This document shows, one piece after another, positions 18,233-27,275 of a stretch of 64,000 nucleotides of DNA (position 1 is the stretch's first letter; every line of letters begins with the position of its first letter). Origin of the DNA: Paenibacillus sp. SYP-B4298 (GTDB lineage Bacteria > Bacillota > Bacilli > Paenibacillales > Paenibacillaceae); assembly GCF_027627475.1 (NCBI RefSeq), contig NZ_CP115484.1, forward strand, positions 248,001 to 312,000, in the 5' to 3' direction. Below the pieces are notes generated by a model. It was not told the origin of the DNA. It saw nothing but the letters and a program-made list of their open reading frames with translations, and made no database searches. Both the position numbers and the translations under genes were made by a program.

Positions 18233-18723
18233 GACAATTCATCTCCTTCCAGCTCCAGCTTTAACAGTTGCCGTCCCCGCTGGAGCCTCATCTTCACTGC
18301 CGACTCGCTGATCTGCAGGATGCTGCTGATCTTCTGAATCGGATAGTCCTCGTAATAGTACAGATGAATGACGGTCTTATATTTGACTGGCAGTGCCATC
18401 ACAAGCTGCAGAAGTGCAATATCCTCATGGTCGCCTGTCGCGTGTAGCGCGTCAGCCTCCAGCTTGACCTCGCGCTTGCGCCAGCCTCTGCCCAGCATCG
18501 TCTTGCAATGATTGGTCAGCACACGTATCAGCCACGCCTTCTGATGCTCGGCGTCCTGAAATGCGGGTGCTTTTTCCATTAATTTGATAAAGGTCTCCTG
18601 CGTGGCTTCCTCTGCATCCTCGCGGCTGCCCAGATGAACCATCGCAATCCGGAACAGCATACTTGCATAGCTCTCATAAACGTGTATCACATGATTACCC
18701 GGCCGGGCCATGGATCGCTGCAT
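18229..18723 (-). CDS. ECF RNA polymerase sigma factor
   Basis: A 164-residue sigma-70 family ECF factor. Region 2 is recognised by A-T-Q-E-T-F-I-K-L and region 4 by L-P-V-K-Y-K-T-V-I-H-L-Y-Y-Y-E-D-Y plus I-S-E-S-A-V-K-M-R-L-Q-R-G-R. ATG 18723 was preferred over GTG 18753 because AAAGGAGGG lies just upstream of it. It is translationally coupled to the anti-sigma gene. Confidence 0.88.
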   Translation of the reverse strand: MQRSMARPGNHVIHVYESYASMLFRIAMVHLGSREDAEEATQETFIKLMEKAPAFQDAEHQKAWLIRVLTNHCKTMLGRGWRKREVKLEADALHATGDHEDIALLQLVMALPVKYKTVIHLYYYEDYPIQKISSILQISESAVKMRLQRGRQLLKLELEGDELS

Positions 18724-18760
18724 GGTCTCTCTGCCCTCCTTTACCTTTAACACTATCTAG

Positions 18761-18784
18761 GACGGCGGTTGGTCACATTTTGTT
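18761..18784 (-). promoter_or_regulatory. Possible autoregulatory ECF promoter
   Basis: On the minus strand an AAC core (18782-18784) is followed after 17 nt by CGTC (18761-18764), the general form of Bacillus ECF promoters. It lies directly upstream of the sigma-factor start. Short motifs like this occur by chance, so confidence is low. Confidence 0.3.
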
Positions 18785-18869
18785 GTGGGGAAAGGTGATT
18801 CGCTCGTAGATTCTATCTATGCTATGATAAGGGTACTATTCAAAAGTTTAAAGCTAAGGGGCATAGAGC

Positions 18870-19199
18870 ATGAATCAGAGCATTCAACAGTTTAAAGCGG
18901 ATTTTTTCAAGGCATTGGCTCATCCGATGCGAATTCGAATTCTTGAATTGCTGAGTGAAGGCGAGAAAAATGTCAATGAACTGCAGAGTATCCTCGGCTC
19001 GGAAGGCTCCGCTGTATCCCAACAGTTGGCTGTACTGCGTAATAAAAATGTCGTTCAGGGAATCAAGGAAGGCACGACGGTCACTTATTCACTGCGCGAT
19101 CCGCTGATTAAAGATTTGTTATATGTAGCCAAGCAAATTTTTGATAACCATCTCGTAGACGCCATTTCATTGCTGGAAGACATCCGAAAAGAATCCTGA
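18870..19199 (+). CDS. ArsR/SmtB-family transcriptional repressor
   Basis: A 109-residue winged-helix protein with the ArsR pattern L-A-H-P-M-R-I-R-I-L-E-L-L and G-S-A-V-S-Q-Q-L-A-V-L-R. No cysteine metal-binding motif is present, so it may sense something other than a thiophilic metal or use His/Asp sites. It lies 178 bp before the SulP gene on the same strand and probably controls it through the operator-like repeats there. Confidence 0.85.
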   Translation: MNQSIQQFKADFFKALAHPMRIRILELLSEGEKNVNELQSILGSEGSAVSQQLAVLRNKNVVQGIKEGTTVTYSLRDPLIKDLLYVAKQIFDNHLVDAISLLEDIRKES

Positions 19200-19297
19200 A
19201 TGCACAAAACAAGGGGAACCGTGAGCTAGACGAAGGAACTTCTTGTTTTTTGCTATGTACTCCCGCTGTAGCCGTCCGAAAACAGGCTTTTTCGCGA

Positions 19298-19358
19298 TTG
19301 ACTTTACAGAGGTAGGGGAGTAACATTCGTAATATATTCAAATATTCAAATATATGAA
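19298..19358 (+). promoter_or_regulatory. sulP promoter with ArsR-type operator
   Basis: TTGACT (19298-19303), a 17-nt spacer and TAACAT (19321-19326) form a promoter. Just downstream, 19334-19358 contains repeated ATTCAAAT units and the inverted TTCA-N6-TGAA typical of ArsR/SmtB operators. A repressor bound there would block early elongation. A related ATTCAAAAG element occurs at about 18838-18846, before the arsR-type gene, suggesting shared control. Confidence 0.55.
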
Positions 19359-19377
19359 GAGAAGAAGGTCATTGCGA

Positions 19378-21195
19378 ATGAAATGGACGGGAAGGTTTGA
19401 CGGATACAATGCTGCGTCGTTGCGCAAGGATATGGTATCGGGCCTGACTGTAGGGATTATCGCGATTCCGCTTGGGATGGCGTTCGCCATTGCTTCCGGT
19501 GTGAAGCCGGAGTATGGCATCTATACGACGGTCATTGCTGGCATTCTCATTTCGCTGCTAGGCGGGTCCAGGTTTCAGATCGGTGGACCGACCGGCGCAT
19601 TTATTCCCATTTTATTCGCAATTGTGATGCAATACGGATATGAGGATCTGCTGCTGGCAGGTATTCTGGCAGGCTGTATGCTGGTGCTGATGGGGCTGCT
19701 GCGGCTAGGGGCGCTTATCCGCTACATTCCCCGTCCGGTGACGATCGGGTTTACAGCAGGGATCGCTGTTATTATTTTTGCCGGGCAGATTCCTGCCTTT
19801 CTGGGGCTGAGCGGCGTGGAGAAGCATGAAGATTTTCTGTCCAATATGAAGGAGATTGGCCTGCATCTGGGCACAGTGAATGGCTACAGTCTGGCGACGG
19901 CCGCGATCTGTCTGGCACTCATCCTGCTATTGCCGAGGATAGCACCCAAGGTGCCTGCCTCGCTGGTGGGACTGGTGGTCTCCAGTCTGCTGGCGGCCTG
20001 GCTGTTCCCAGGCGAGGTGGCGACGATCGGATCCTCCTTCGGCGCCATTCCAAGCTCGCTCCCGCAGCTCCATCTGCCTACGATCACATGGGAGCGCATC
20101 GTGTCGTTGCTGCAGCCTGCGCTCGTCATCGCACTGCTCGGCGGCATCGAGTCGCTGCTGTCTGCGGTCGTGGCTGATGGGATGACAGGAACGCGGCATA
20201 ACAGCAATCGCGAGCTGGTCGGTCAGGGCATCGCCAATATCGTGGCCCCGTTATTCGGAGGCATCCCGGCGACCGGAGCTATCGCCCGCACGGCGACCAA
20301 TATTCGTTCGGGTGCGGTATCGCCGATGTCCGGTGTCATCCATGGCCTGGTCGTGCTGCTGGTGCTGGTCGTAGCGGCGCCATATGCCTCGCACATTCCG
20401 CTCGCCAGTATGGCACCGATCTTAATGGTGGTGGCCTGGAACATGAGCGAGCGTCATTCGTTTATGCATGTGCTGAAGACGCGAACGAGCGACTCGCTGG
20501 TGCTGGTTCTTACCTTTATGCTGACGGTATGGACGAATGTGACGCTCGCCGTGGAGGCGGGACTCATCCTGGCAGTGCTGCTGTTCGTGAAGCGTATGAG
20601 CGATATGCTGACTGTAGCCAAGGTGCTGCCTGACCCGAACGACAAGCATGAGAAGGTGATGGCACACATGGTCTATGAGGGTCATGATTGTCCGCAGATC
20701 AGCATGTTCACGATCGAGGGGCCGTTGTTCTTCGGCGCGGCGGAGCTGTTCGCGGCCTCGATCATGGATTCAGTAAGAGAGCGTCCCCGTGTGCTGGTGC
20801 TGCGGCTCGGGAAGGTGCCGTTCATGGATACGACCGGGGAGGCGAATCTGACTCATCTGGTGCGTCATGTCGCAGGGCATGGGGGGCGGGTTCTGCTGAC
20901 TGGAGTGCAGCCGCAACCGTTGGAGGTGCTGAAGAAATCCGGGCTGTATGCGCAGATCGGAGCGGAGCACATCTTCGCTCACACGGGTGAAGCGATTCAT
21001 GATGCTCTCCAGCATTTGCAATATAATCGCTGCCTTGGATGCAGGCATTTTGCCTTTCGTGAATGCACCGCGCTATCTGACGTTGGCAGGCTGCCGACCG
21101 GGAACGGGCTAGGGTGCGCAACTCAGACCCAGGCGAACCTTGCCGTGAACAGCCAGGCAACGGTCGCTTCACAGAATTCCCTATTGCGTGGGTAA
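19378..21195 (+). CDS. SulP-family anion transporter with STAS domain
   Basis: Inner-membrane SLC26/SulP transporter for sulfate, bicarbonate or another anion. About 12-14 hydrophobic segments occupy residues 20-430, with the family motif G-L-T-V-G-I-I-A-I-P-L-G-M-A in the first helix. A cytosolic STAS domain follows at about 440-560. ATG 19378 has AAGAAGG upstream; ATG 19354 is an alternative. An unusual tail of about 60 residues follows the STAS domain and begins with the cysteine-rich C-L-G-C-R-H-F-A-F-R-E-C. The paired ArsR gene suggests regulated expression. Confidence 0.9.
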   Translation: MKWTGRFDGYNAASLRKDMVSGLTVGIIAIPLGMAFAIASGVKPEYGIYTTVIAGILISLLGGSRFQIGGPTGAFIPILFAIVMQYGYEDLLLAGILAGCMLVLMGLLRLGALIRYIPRPVTIGFTAGIAVIIFAGQIPAFLGLSGVEKHEDFLSNMKEIGLHLGTVNGYSLATAAICLALILLLPRIAPKVPASLVGLVVSSLLAAWLFPGEVATIGSSFGAIPSSLPQLHLPTITWERIVSLLQPALVIALLGGIESLLSAVVADGMTGTRHNSNRELVGQGIANIVAPLFGGIPATGAIARTATNIRSGAVSPMSGVIHGLVVLLVLVVAAPYASHIPLASMAPILMVVAWNMSERHSFMHVLKTRTSDSLVLVLTFMLTVWTNVTLAVEAGLILAVLLFVKRMSDMLTVAKVLPDPNDKHEKVMAHMVYEGHDCPQISMFTIEGPLFFGAAELFAASIMDSVRERPRVLVLRLGKVPFMDTTGEANLTHLVRHVAGHGGRVLLTGVQPQPLEVLKKSGLYAQIGAEHIFAHTGEAIHDALQHLQYNRCLGCRHFAFRECTALSDVGRLPTGNGLGCATQTQANLAVNSQATVASQNSLLRG

Positions 21196-21312
21196 TTCGG
21201 ATCTGGAAAATAAATAAAACCCGTCTCAATCGTGATATGCTCCGCTCATGGAACCAGCTTCCATGATTCATCTGTCAGCTTGATGGAGAGCCTATCCGTT
21301 CATTGGGGCGGG

Positions 21313-21540
21313 TTATTTTTGTCTACTTTTCATAATAGAAAAAATGAAGTACAGGATGAGATTCAATGATATGAACAAGACGACAATTGTATCTTTTATA
21401 GAGTTCACGATTAAAAAAAGTGATGCGAGCAATGGAAGCAGGACGTGTGCCGTATTAAGTGACGCTGCGGGCTTAATTAAACGGAATATGACATAAAAAA
21501 TGAGAACAAAGTAAATCGTATAAACCATAGCGTGAGGCAT
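21313..21540 (-). CDS. Small hydrophobic membrane protein
   Basis: 75 residues with about three hydrophobic segments and a basic end (M-K-S-R-Q-K). GAGGAGA a few bases before ATG 21540 is a good ribosome site, and the composition is that of a real membrane protein. No family recognised. An imperfect AACCCG/CGGGTT pair with ATTTTT near 21219-21320 may terminate the sulP transcript from the other side. Confidence 0.55.
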   Translation of the reverse strand: MPHAMVYTIYFVLIFYVIFRLIKPAASLNTAHVLLPLLASLFLIVNSIKDTIVVLFISLNLILYFIFSIMKSRQK

Positions 21541-21786
21541 TGAATCTCCTCATTTCTTTTGAGTCTTATCGTTTTTCATTATCATTATACACTTTATTGG
21601 AATCCTTGAGAGCAATCTTCAGGACAGTTCCAATCCTCATTGCACGCTTGTTCGGCGGATGGTAGTATAAGACGATGGAGAAGCGGGAGTCGCTGGGGTA
21701 AGAGTGGCCTCCCAGATGGATGGAATTGAGGCTGCAATGAAATTGCTGTGGCCTTCTTATATAAAATGAAATCGGAGAGAAGCCAC

Positions 21787-23571
21787 ATGAACGAACGTCG
21801 TCCTTCCTCCCGCATCGGGAGGAAATCACATACTGAGCCGGGCATGGAGAAGGCCAAGACTTCGGGCACTGCCAGAGTGTCAGGCCACGCTGAAGATGCA
21901 AGGGGGTCAGCCAAGCAGGGCTCCCGGCGTGTAGAAAGTCGGGGTGGCAAAGTGGCTAAGCCGAGTAAGCCAGCCCAGTCGCCGCGTTCCACTCAGGAGC
22001 GCCTACAAGGCAGAAGCGACGAGCTCCGTCGCACAGCGAAGCCCTCAGGCGAGGCGCCCCGGCAGAACGCCCCGACCCGGAAGCGCAGTGAATGGCAAGG
22101 GGACAGCCATCATTCCAAGCCGAGGCAGCCTAATGGCGATCCAAGGCCGGGGCGCAAGATGGCCAGTGCAGCGGCAGCGGCTGCGAGCGCTGGAGGCAGA
22201 CCAGCGGAGCAGCTAGGTGTGGGCGACAGGATCGTCGTCACAATCAAGCGAGTCGGTATCAACGGTGAAGGAGTCGGCTACTACCGTCGCAAGACGGTGT
22301 TCATCGACGGAGCGATCGCAGGCGAGGTGGTGAAGGCGCAGGTGGTTGCTGTGGAGCCGAGCTATGTGAAGGCCGAGCTGCTGGAGATCGAGAAGCAATC
22401 TTCCTATCGTCAGCAGCCCCTGTGTCCGGTGTTTGATCGCTGCGGCGGCTGCCAGGTGCAGCATATCGCTTATGAAGGACAGCTTCAGGCGAAGGAGGAG
22501 CTGGTACGCGAGGCCTTCCGGCGGTATACGGGCTTGAATGAGCTGCCCATGAAGCCGATTGCAGGAATGGAGCAGCCGTGGGGATACCGCAACAAGGCGC
22601 AGCTTCAGCTCCAGCGGGTCAACGGAGACATCGTAGCGGGGCTGTACGAGGCCAACAGTCATGCGCTGGTGGATATTAGCGATTGTTCCATTCAGCATCC
22701 TCAAGTCAATGAGGCCGTGAACACCATCAAGCGAATTATGGACGAGCTGCGTATCCCGCTCTACCGGGAGCACAAGGGCAAGGATGGCATTCGCACGCTC
22801 GTTGTACGCTACGGCTTCCAGTCTGACGAGCTGCAGGTGACGTTGGTTGCTGACGGGGAGCGTATTCCACGGATAGATGAGCTTGTTCGCAAGGTGCATG
22901 AGGCGTTGCCGCAGGTGATCGGCATTGCGCTGAATGTGAATGGGAAGAAGACCTCGTTAATATTTGGCGAGCATACGCGCACGCTGTGGGGACGGGATAC
23001 GATGAAGGAATCGCTAGCGGCTCTGGAGTTTGAGCTGTCGCCGCGAGCCTTCTTCCAGCTCAATCCGGTTCAGACCGTGAAGCTGTACGATTCGGTTCGT
23101 GCGGCTGCGGCGCTTCGCGGGGATGAGCTGGTCGTGGATGCGTACTGCGGAACGGGGACGATCGGCTTATGGCTGGCTCCATATGTGAAGGAAGTGCGCG
23201 GCATCGAGCTGATTTCCGAGGCGGTTGAGGACGCGCGGCGCAATGCAGCGCATAATGGCTACGAGAACGTACAGTTTTATGCTGGACGGGCAGAGGAGCT
23301 TCTGCCACGCTGGGCTGCTGCGGGCATACGGCCTGACGTAATCATCGCAGACCCCCCGCGTACCGGTCTGGAGCGGCAATTCATAGATACGGTACTGCGT
23401 GTCCAGCCCAAGCGCTTCGTCTATGTCTCCTGTAATCCATCCACACTGGCGAAGGATTGCAAGACACTGATCGATGGCGGTTATACGATCGAGTGGGTGC
23501 AGCCGGTGGACCTATTCCCGATGACGAGCCATGTGGAGAATGTCGCGTTGCTTGTGCGGGATGGAGTGTAA
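21787..23571 (+). CDS. rlmCD: 23S rRNA (uracil-C5)-methyltransferase, RlmCD type
   Basis: SAM-dependent RNA m5U methyltransferase of the TrmA/RlmD family (Bacillus YefA-like). A TRAM domain spans about residues 142-205. The iron-sulfur cysteines are seen in C-P-V-F-D-R-C-G-G-C and D-C-S-I-Q-H-P. The SAM motif is D-A-Y-C-G-T-G-T-I-G and the catalytic Cys lies in S-C-N-P-S-T-L-A-K-D. The first 140 residues are an extra low-complexity region rich in Arg, Lys, Ser, Pro and Ala. GGAGAG precedes ATG 21787; the frame also opens at GTG 21748. Confidence 0.9.
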   Translation: MNERRPSSRIGRKSHTEPGMEKAKTSGTARVSGHAEDARGSAKQGSRRVESRGGKVAKPSKPAQSPRSTQERLQGRSDELRRTAKPSGEAPRQNAPTRKRSEWQGDSHHSKPRQPNGDPRPGRKMASAAAAAASAGGRPAEQLGVGDRIVVTIKRVGINGEGVGYYRRKTVFIDGAIAGEVVKAQVVAVEPSYVKAELLEIEKQSSYRQQPLCPVFDRCGGCQVQHIAYEGQLQAKEELVREAFRRYTGLNELPMKPIAGMEQPWGYRNKAQLQLQRVNGDIVAGLYEANSHALVDISDCSIQHPQVNEAVNTIKRIMDELRIPLYREHKGKDGIRTLVVRYGFQSDELQVTLVADGERIPRIDELVRKVHEALPQVIGIALNVNGKKTSLIFGEHTRTLWGRDTMKESLAALEFELSPRAFFQLNPVQTVKLYDSVRAAAALRGDELVVDAYCGTGTIGLWLAPYVKEVRGIELISEAVEDARRNAAHNGYENVQFYAGRAEELLPRWAAAGIRPDVIIADPPRTGLERQFIDTVLRVQPKRFVYVSCNPSTLAKDCKTLIDGGYTIEWVQPVDLFPMTSHVENVALLVRDGV

Positions 23572-23589
23572 CTTGAAAGGAGGTAGCGA

Positions 23590-23658
23590 ATGAGACGGGT
23601 ATTCATTAGTCGCATGATACAGATGAACGAGCATTCCATCTCTGTTTTCGATAGATAA
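23590..23658 (+). CDS. Possible 22-residue small protein or gene remnant
   Basis: The very strong ribosome site AAAGGAGGT (23576-23584) lies 5 nt before an ATG that opens only 22 codons, M-R-R-V-F-I-S-R and so on, and starts 18 nt after the rlmCD stop. Either a small peptide is made or a longer gene has been truncated. No recognisable family. Confidence 0.35.
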   Translation: MRRVFISRMIQMNEHSISVFDR

Positions 23659-23741
23659 ATTTCTAGCAGTGGATAACTGTATACGGCTGAGGTATGCAGT
23701 GTTAGAAATTATTTATCCAATAGAGAAGGGATGTTATCTGA

Positions 23742-24137
23742 ATGAATCAACATGTCGTTACTAGATTATCTTCATCAGGAATAAGTAAAGCCGTGGGGAA
23801 TTATACGCATATCACCAAGATCAAGCCTAATTCGACGCTATATACCTTTTCGGGACAAATCGGAGCCGATTTGGACGGGAATATTCCTGAGGAGTTCAAT
23901 CAACAAGTAAAGAATACATTTATAAATATATCCAATTTACTGAAGAGTATAGATCTGGGGCCAGATCATGTGACCAAGGTAAATATATGGTCGAAAGAAG
24001 AAATAGATTGGGAGTATTTCGATAAGATATATGGTGATTTCTTCGGGGAGACTCCACCTTCGATGACCATTGCTTATGTCACGGCTCTAGGTCTGGAAGC
24101 CATCAAAATAGAAATAGAGATATGGGCTGCAGGCTAA
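23742..24137 (+). CDS. Rid (YjgF/YER057c/UK114) family protein
   Basis: 131 residues with the Rid fold pattern, including L-Y-T-F-S-G-Q-I-G and the C-terminal I-K-I-E-I-E-I-W-A-A. The arginine that anchors the substrate carboxylate in RidA imine deaminases (P-x-R) is replaced: the segment reads P-P-S-M-T-I. It may therefore not be a classical 2-iminobutanoate deaminase. Clearly more A+T rich than the genes to its left, which hints at horizontal acquisition along with the neighbouring adenylation-reductase gene. The two genes converge on a shared terminator. Confidence 0.8.
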   Translation: MNQHVVTRLSSSGISKAVGNYTHITKIKPNSTLYTFSGQIGADLDGNIPEEFNQQVKNTFINISNLLKSIDLGPDHVTKVNIWSKEEIDWEYFDKIYGDFFGETPPSMTIAYVTALGLEAIKIEIEIWAAG

Positions 24138-24203
24138 TGTGAAGGTCAGGCCAGGAGTCCATGCATGCAGGTTGATTGTCTTAACATGAAATAGCAACCT
24201 AAG

Positions 24204-24241
24204 AAAGGAAGTATCCTGGGACCCCTACGGATACTTCCTTT
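24204..24241. terminator. Bidirectional terminator between Rid gene and A-T-R enzyme
   Basis: A perfect 13-bp stem, AAAGGAAGTATCC (24204-24216) with its complement at 24229-24241, around a 12-nt loop. T-rich sequence follows on the plus strand (TTTTCT) and on the minus strand (TTTCTT), serving both convergent genes. Confidence 0.85.
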
Positions 24242-24251
24242 TCTATCCCAG

Positions 24252-27200
24252 TCAGGTTGTCGCGACTTTATTCTCTGGCTGATCAAGAAAACCAATGCGT
24301 GTCATGTAGGAGAAATAACGTCGCAGCAGCTCTGTATCCATGTCGGGACAAGTTATTCCGGTCGTAGCCAAGGCATTCCGGGTGTTGGAGGAATCGTAAG
24401 CTGGCATGTTCTCATATAGCTCCCATATGCTTTTTTCCTGTTCAATCTTCTCCGTGAGCATGGGGAGGAATGGAGTCAGTGCGTTGCTTGAATCCTGGCT
24501 TTCCTTCACTAAGGCGTTGACCCAGACGTGGTAAGGCTGCTTGTCCATATCATAGCCGAGCTCTGTGGTTATCTTCTCGAAAAAATCATTCAAATCCATC
24601 GTCCTGTGGTGGGGAGGAACCAGATGATAGGCCTTGCCAAAGTTGGTCGGCTCCTTGCATATATAGGCGATGGCCTTGGAAACAAAATCTACCGGAACAA
24701 ACTCCTTGCGCTGATTCGGCAGATCGGCGAAAGCGTGCAATTGAATGCAGCCTTTAATGAGCCTTCCCATATAATCCTCTGTATTGCTTATCCCGCTCTG
24801 GCTGTCTCCCATGATGAAGCCTGGGCGGAACACGGTGACAGGCAAGCCGCGCCGCTCGGCCTCCCATACGAGCTGTTCAGCTACCCATTTGCTCTGCGAA
24901 TAGCCCATATCCATTTGTACATAGGTATGGAAGGATTCCAGGCGTGCTTCTTCATAGATGCAGTTGATCTGTCTGTCATATCCGGCAGGCCCGAATACAG
25001 AGATAGTGGACAGGAAGTGTACGGGCTTGAGTCGTCCCGTGCAGGCCAATTCCAGAATATTCTCTGTGCCGCGAACGTTGCTATTTTTGTGCATCGTGTA
25101 GGATTGGACATAGTTGACCATCGCACCATTATGATATATGGCATCGATGAAGTCCGTGAGCTGCTGATATTGCTCTGCAGGCAATCCGAATTGAGCCTGT
25201 TCCAGATGCCCGGCAATCGCCTTAATGTGAGCCAGGTAACGCTCCTCCCAGAGATGATATTTCTCCATATTGACTACAATACGTTGCAAGGCGTGATGTT
25301 CATCTCTCGCCCGCACCATGCAATAGATCTGAATTCCCGGATGCAATGCGATAAGCTCCTTGATCAGATAAGCTCCTAGGAAGCCTGTCGCACCCGTTAA
25401 CAATACGGCATGCTGCACGAAGGAAGCAGGAGAAAAGGGATGTGACGGCTGAATATGAGCATTCAAGTGAACATCGGATGAAAACTCGGAATGTCGTGCT
25501 GCGGGCTCTTGCTCCAGCATGCGGCAAAGAGCATGGATGGTGGGATAATCATAGAGGGTGCTTGCGGGAAGCTGGCTATGGCTATAGGAAGGATGATGAG
25601 CTTGCAGCACTTGTTCGGTCTGTATCATTACCTTGGCGGCCAGCATCGAATTTCCACCCAATTCAAAAAAGTTATCGTGCCTGCCAATGGGTCCTATGCG
25701 TAGTCTGTCTGACCATAGCTCACAGAGGTCGCGCTCCAGAGCATTAGCCGGTGCTTCATAGCGGGTGTGAAGCTCCGGGCGTTCAAACGATGTGGCTCGC
25801 AGTTGATGACGGTCTATTTTGCCATTATGGGTAAGGGGAAAGGCCTCCTTGATCACATAGTGTGCAGGACACATGAACTCGGGAAGCTTTTGGCGGGCAT
25901 AGCGCTGAATCTCGCCAGCCTTCCAGCCTTCTCGGTATGCAGGAATGATGTAGGCCACCAACCGTTTGTCACCCGGCGCAACCTCCGTAGCCGTGACGAC
26001 ACAGGCTGTGACCTCGGGATGCTCCATCAGCACATGCTCAATCTCACCGAGCTCGATGCGAAATCCCCTGATTTTCACCTGGTCATCCGCTCTCCCTATG
26101 AATTCAATGCAGCCGCCTTGCTGCTGACGAACGAGATCACCAGTCTTGAAGTAACGTGTCCCTCCCTTCTCGATAAAGCGACTGTGGTTCAAGTCATCTC
26201 TCTGCCAGTACCCCAAGCATAGTCCATCCCCTCCAGCAATCAATTCGCCAGCCTGTCCCATGGGGACGGATTCACCATGCTCATTAATAATATCGATGAC
26301 TGTACCGGCGACTGGCGTACCGATCGGGATCGGTGTATTCTTGTCCCACGCGCCCGGCAATTGAAAAGTCGTCGTGAAAATAGTATTCTCAGTCGGCCCA
26401 TATCCGTTAATAAGGGTAGTATTCGGCAATTGCTGGAGGGCTGTATGTGCGATTGCAGGAGACATGACATCCCCGCCAGATAGGATGTAGCGTACCGTGC
26501 TCAGTGAGGCGAGATGCTCCTCAACCATCAGGTTGAACAGTCCTGGGGTAAAGAAGAGAACGGATACCTGAAAGGTGGAGATCATTCTGACGACAAGATC
26601 AGGCGTAAGCTTTTCAGGAGCAGGGATGGCTAGCGTTGCACCATTCAACAAGGCGGACCAAATTTCTAATGTGGAGGAATCGAACGAAATACTAGATAGA
26701 CAAGCTACGGTATCAGAGGGGTGTATGGGCAGGAATGAGGGGTGATAGGTGAGATGTGCAACCGATTGGTGTGAAATAACGACGCCTTTGGGTGTGCCGG
26801 TTGTGCCAGAGGTATACATCATGTACGCGGCATCGGAAGCCTGTACTGTAATCGGCGGCTTGGTGAGGGGCTGTTGGTCAATGATATATCGTACCTCATC
26901 TAAGTCGACGATGCTTAAAGTCAAATCCTCGAAAATTCTCTCATGATCTGATCTTGTGAGGAGCAACGATATTTGGGCATCCTCGATCATAAAGCGGATA
27001 CGCTCCTGGGGATAATTCATATCGATAGGAACATATAAGGCGCCTGTCTTAATAATAGCCAAGATAGATACGATCAAATGGGGAGAATGGTTCAGTGCAA
27101 GTCCAATCCGATCTCCTCGCTGTGCACCCGATTGAAGCAGATAGTGGGCAAGCTGATTGCTTCGCTCCTCAAGTCCGGCATACGTAATGGACTCGTTCTC

Positions 27201-27275
27201 GCAGACCAGAGAAATATGAAGCGGATGTTCAGTGACACGCCTGGTGAACAGGTCGCTTAAACTTAAAGAAGTCAT
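24252..27275 (-). CDS. One-module NRPS-like enzyme: adenylation, carrier, thioester reductase
   Basis: A 1007-residue enzyme that should activate one carboxylic acid as an AMP ester, load it on a phosphopantetheine arm and release it by NADPH reduction as an aldehyde or alcohol. Domains: adenylation about 1-510 (Y-T-S-G-T-T-G-T-P-K-G, G-Y-G-P-T-E-N, N-G-K-I-D-R), carrier about 530-600 (F-F-E-L-G-G-N-S), and reductase about 640-1000 (L-L-T-G-A-T-G-F-L-G, G-Y-S-Q-S-K-W). No condensation domain. By hand alignment to PheA the pocket reads D-S-L-F-L-G-G-I-F-K, which looks most like aliphatic (Val/Ile/Leu) codes; this is tentative. ATG 27275 is preceded by AAAGGAGGAGG. Product unknown; Lys2 or a carboxylic acid reductase are the nearest known designs. 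Confidence 0.88.
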   Translation of the reverse strand: MTSLSLSDLFTRRVTEHPLHISLVCENESITYAGLEERSNQLAHYLLQSGAQRGDRIGLALNHSPHLIVSILAIIKTGALYVPIDMNYPQERIRFMIEDAQISLLLTRSDHERIFEDLTLSIVDLDEVRYIIDQQPLTKPPITVQASDAAYMMYTSGTTGTPKGVVISHQSVAHLTYHPSFLPIHPSDTVACLSSISFDSSTLEIWSALLNGATLAIPAPEKLTPDLVVRMISTFQVSVLFFTPGLFNLMVEEHLASLSTVRYILSGGDVMSPAIAHTALQQLPNTTLINGYGPTENTIFTTTFQLPGAWDKNTPIPIGTPVAGTVIDIINEHGESVPMGQAGELIAGGDGLCLGYWQRDDLNHSRFIEKGGTRYFKTGDLVRQQQGGCIEFIGRADDQVKIRGFRIELGEIEHVLMEHPEVTACVVTATEVAPGDKRLVAYIIPAYREGWKAGEIQRYARQKLPEFMCPAHYVIKEAFPLTHNGKIDRHQLRATSFERPELHTRYEAPANALERDLCELWSDRLRIGPIGRHDNFFELGGNSMLAAKVMIQTEQVLQAHHPSYSHSQLPASTLYDYPTIHALCRMLEQEPAARHSEFSSDVHLNAHIQPSHPFSPASFVQHAVLLTGATGFLGAYLIKELIALHPGIQIYCMVRARDEHHALQRIVVNMEKYHLWEERYLAHIKAIAGHLEQAQFGLPAEQYQQLTDFIDAIYHNGAMVNYVQSYTMHKNSNVRGTENILELACTGRLKPVHFLSTISVFGPAGYDRQINCIYEEARLESFHTYVQMDMGYSQSKWVAEQLVWEAERRGLPVTVFRPGFIMGDSQSGISNTEDYMGRLIKGCIQLHAFADLPNQRKEFVPVDFVSKAIAYICKEPTNFGKAYHLVPPHHRTMDLNDFFEKITTELGYDMDKQPYHVWVNALVKESQDSSNALTPFLPMLTEKIEQEKSIWELYENMPAYDSSNTRNALATTGITCPDMDTELLRRYFSYMTRIGFLDQPENKVATT

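Noticed and set aside
24528-25379. 283-codon plus-strand frame opposite the reductase domain
   Set aside because: Antisense shadow of the A-T-R gene, with no recognisable domain and no ribosome site.
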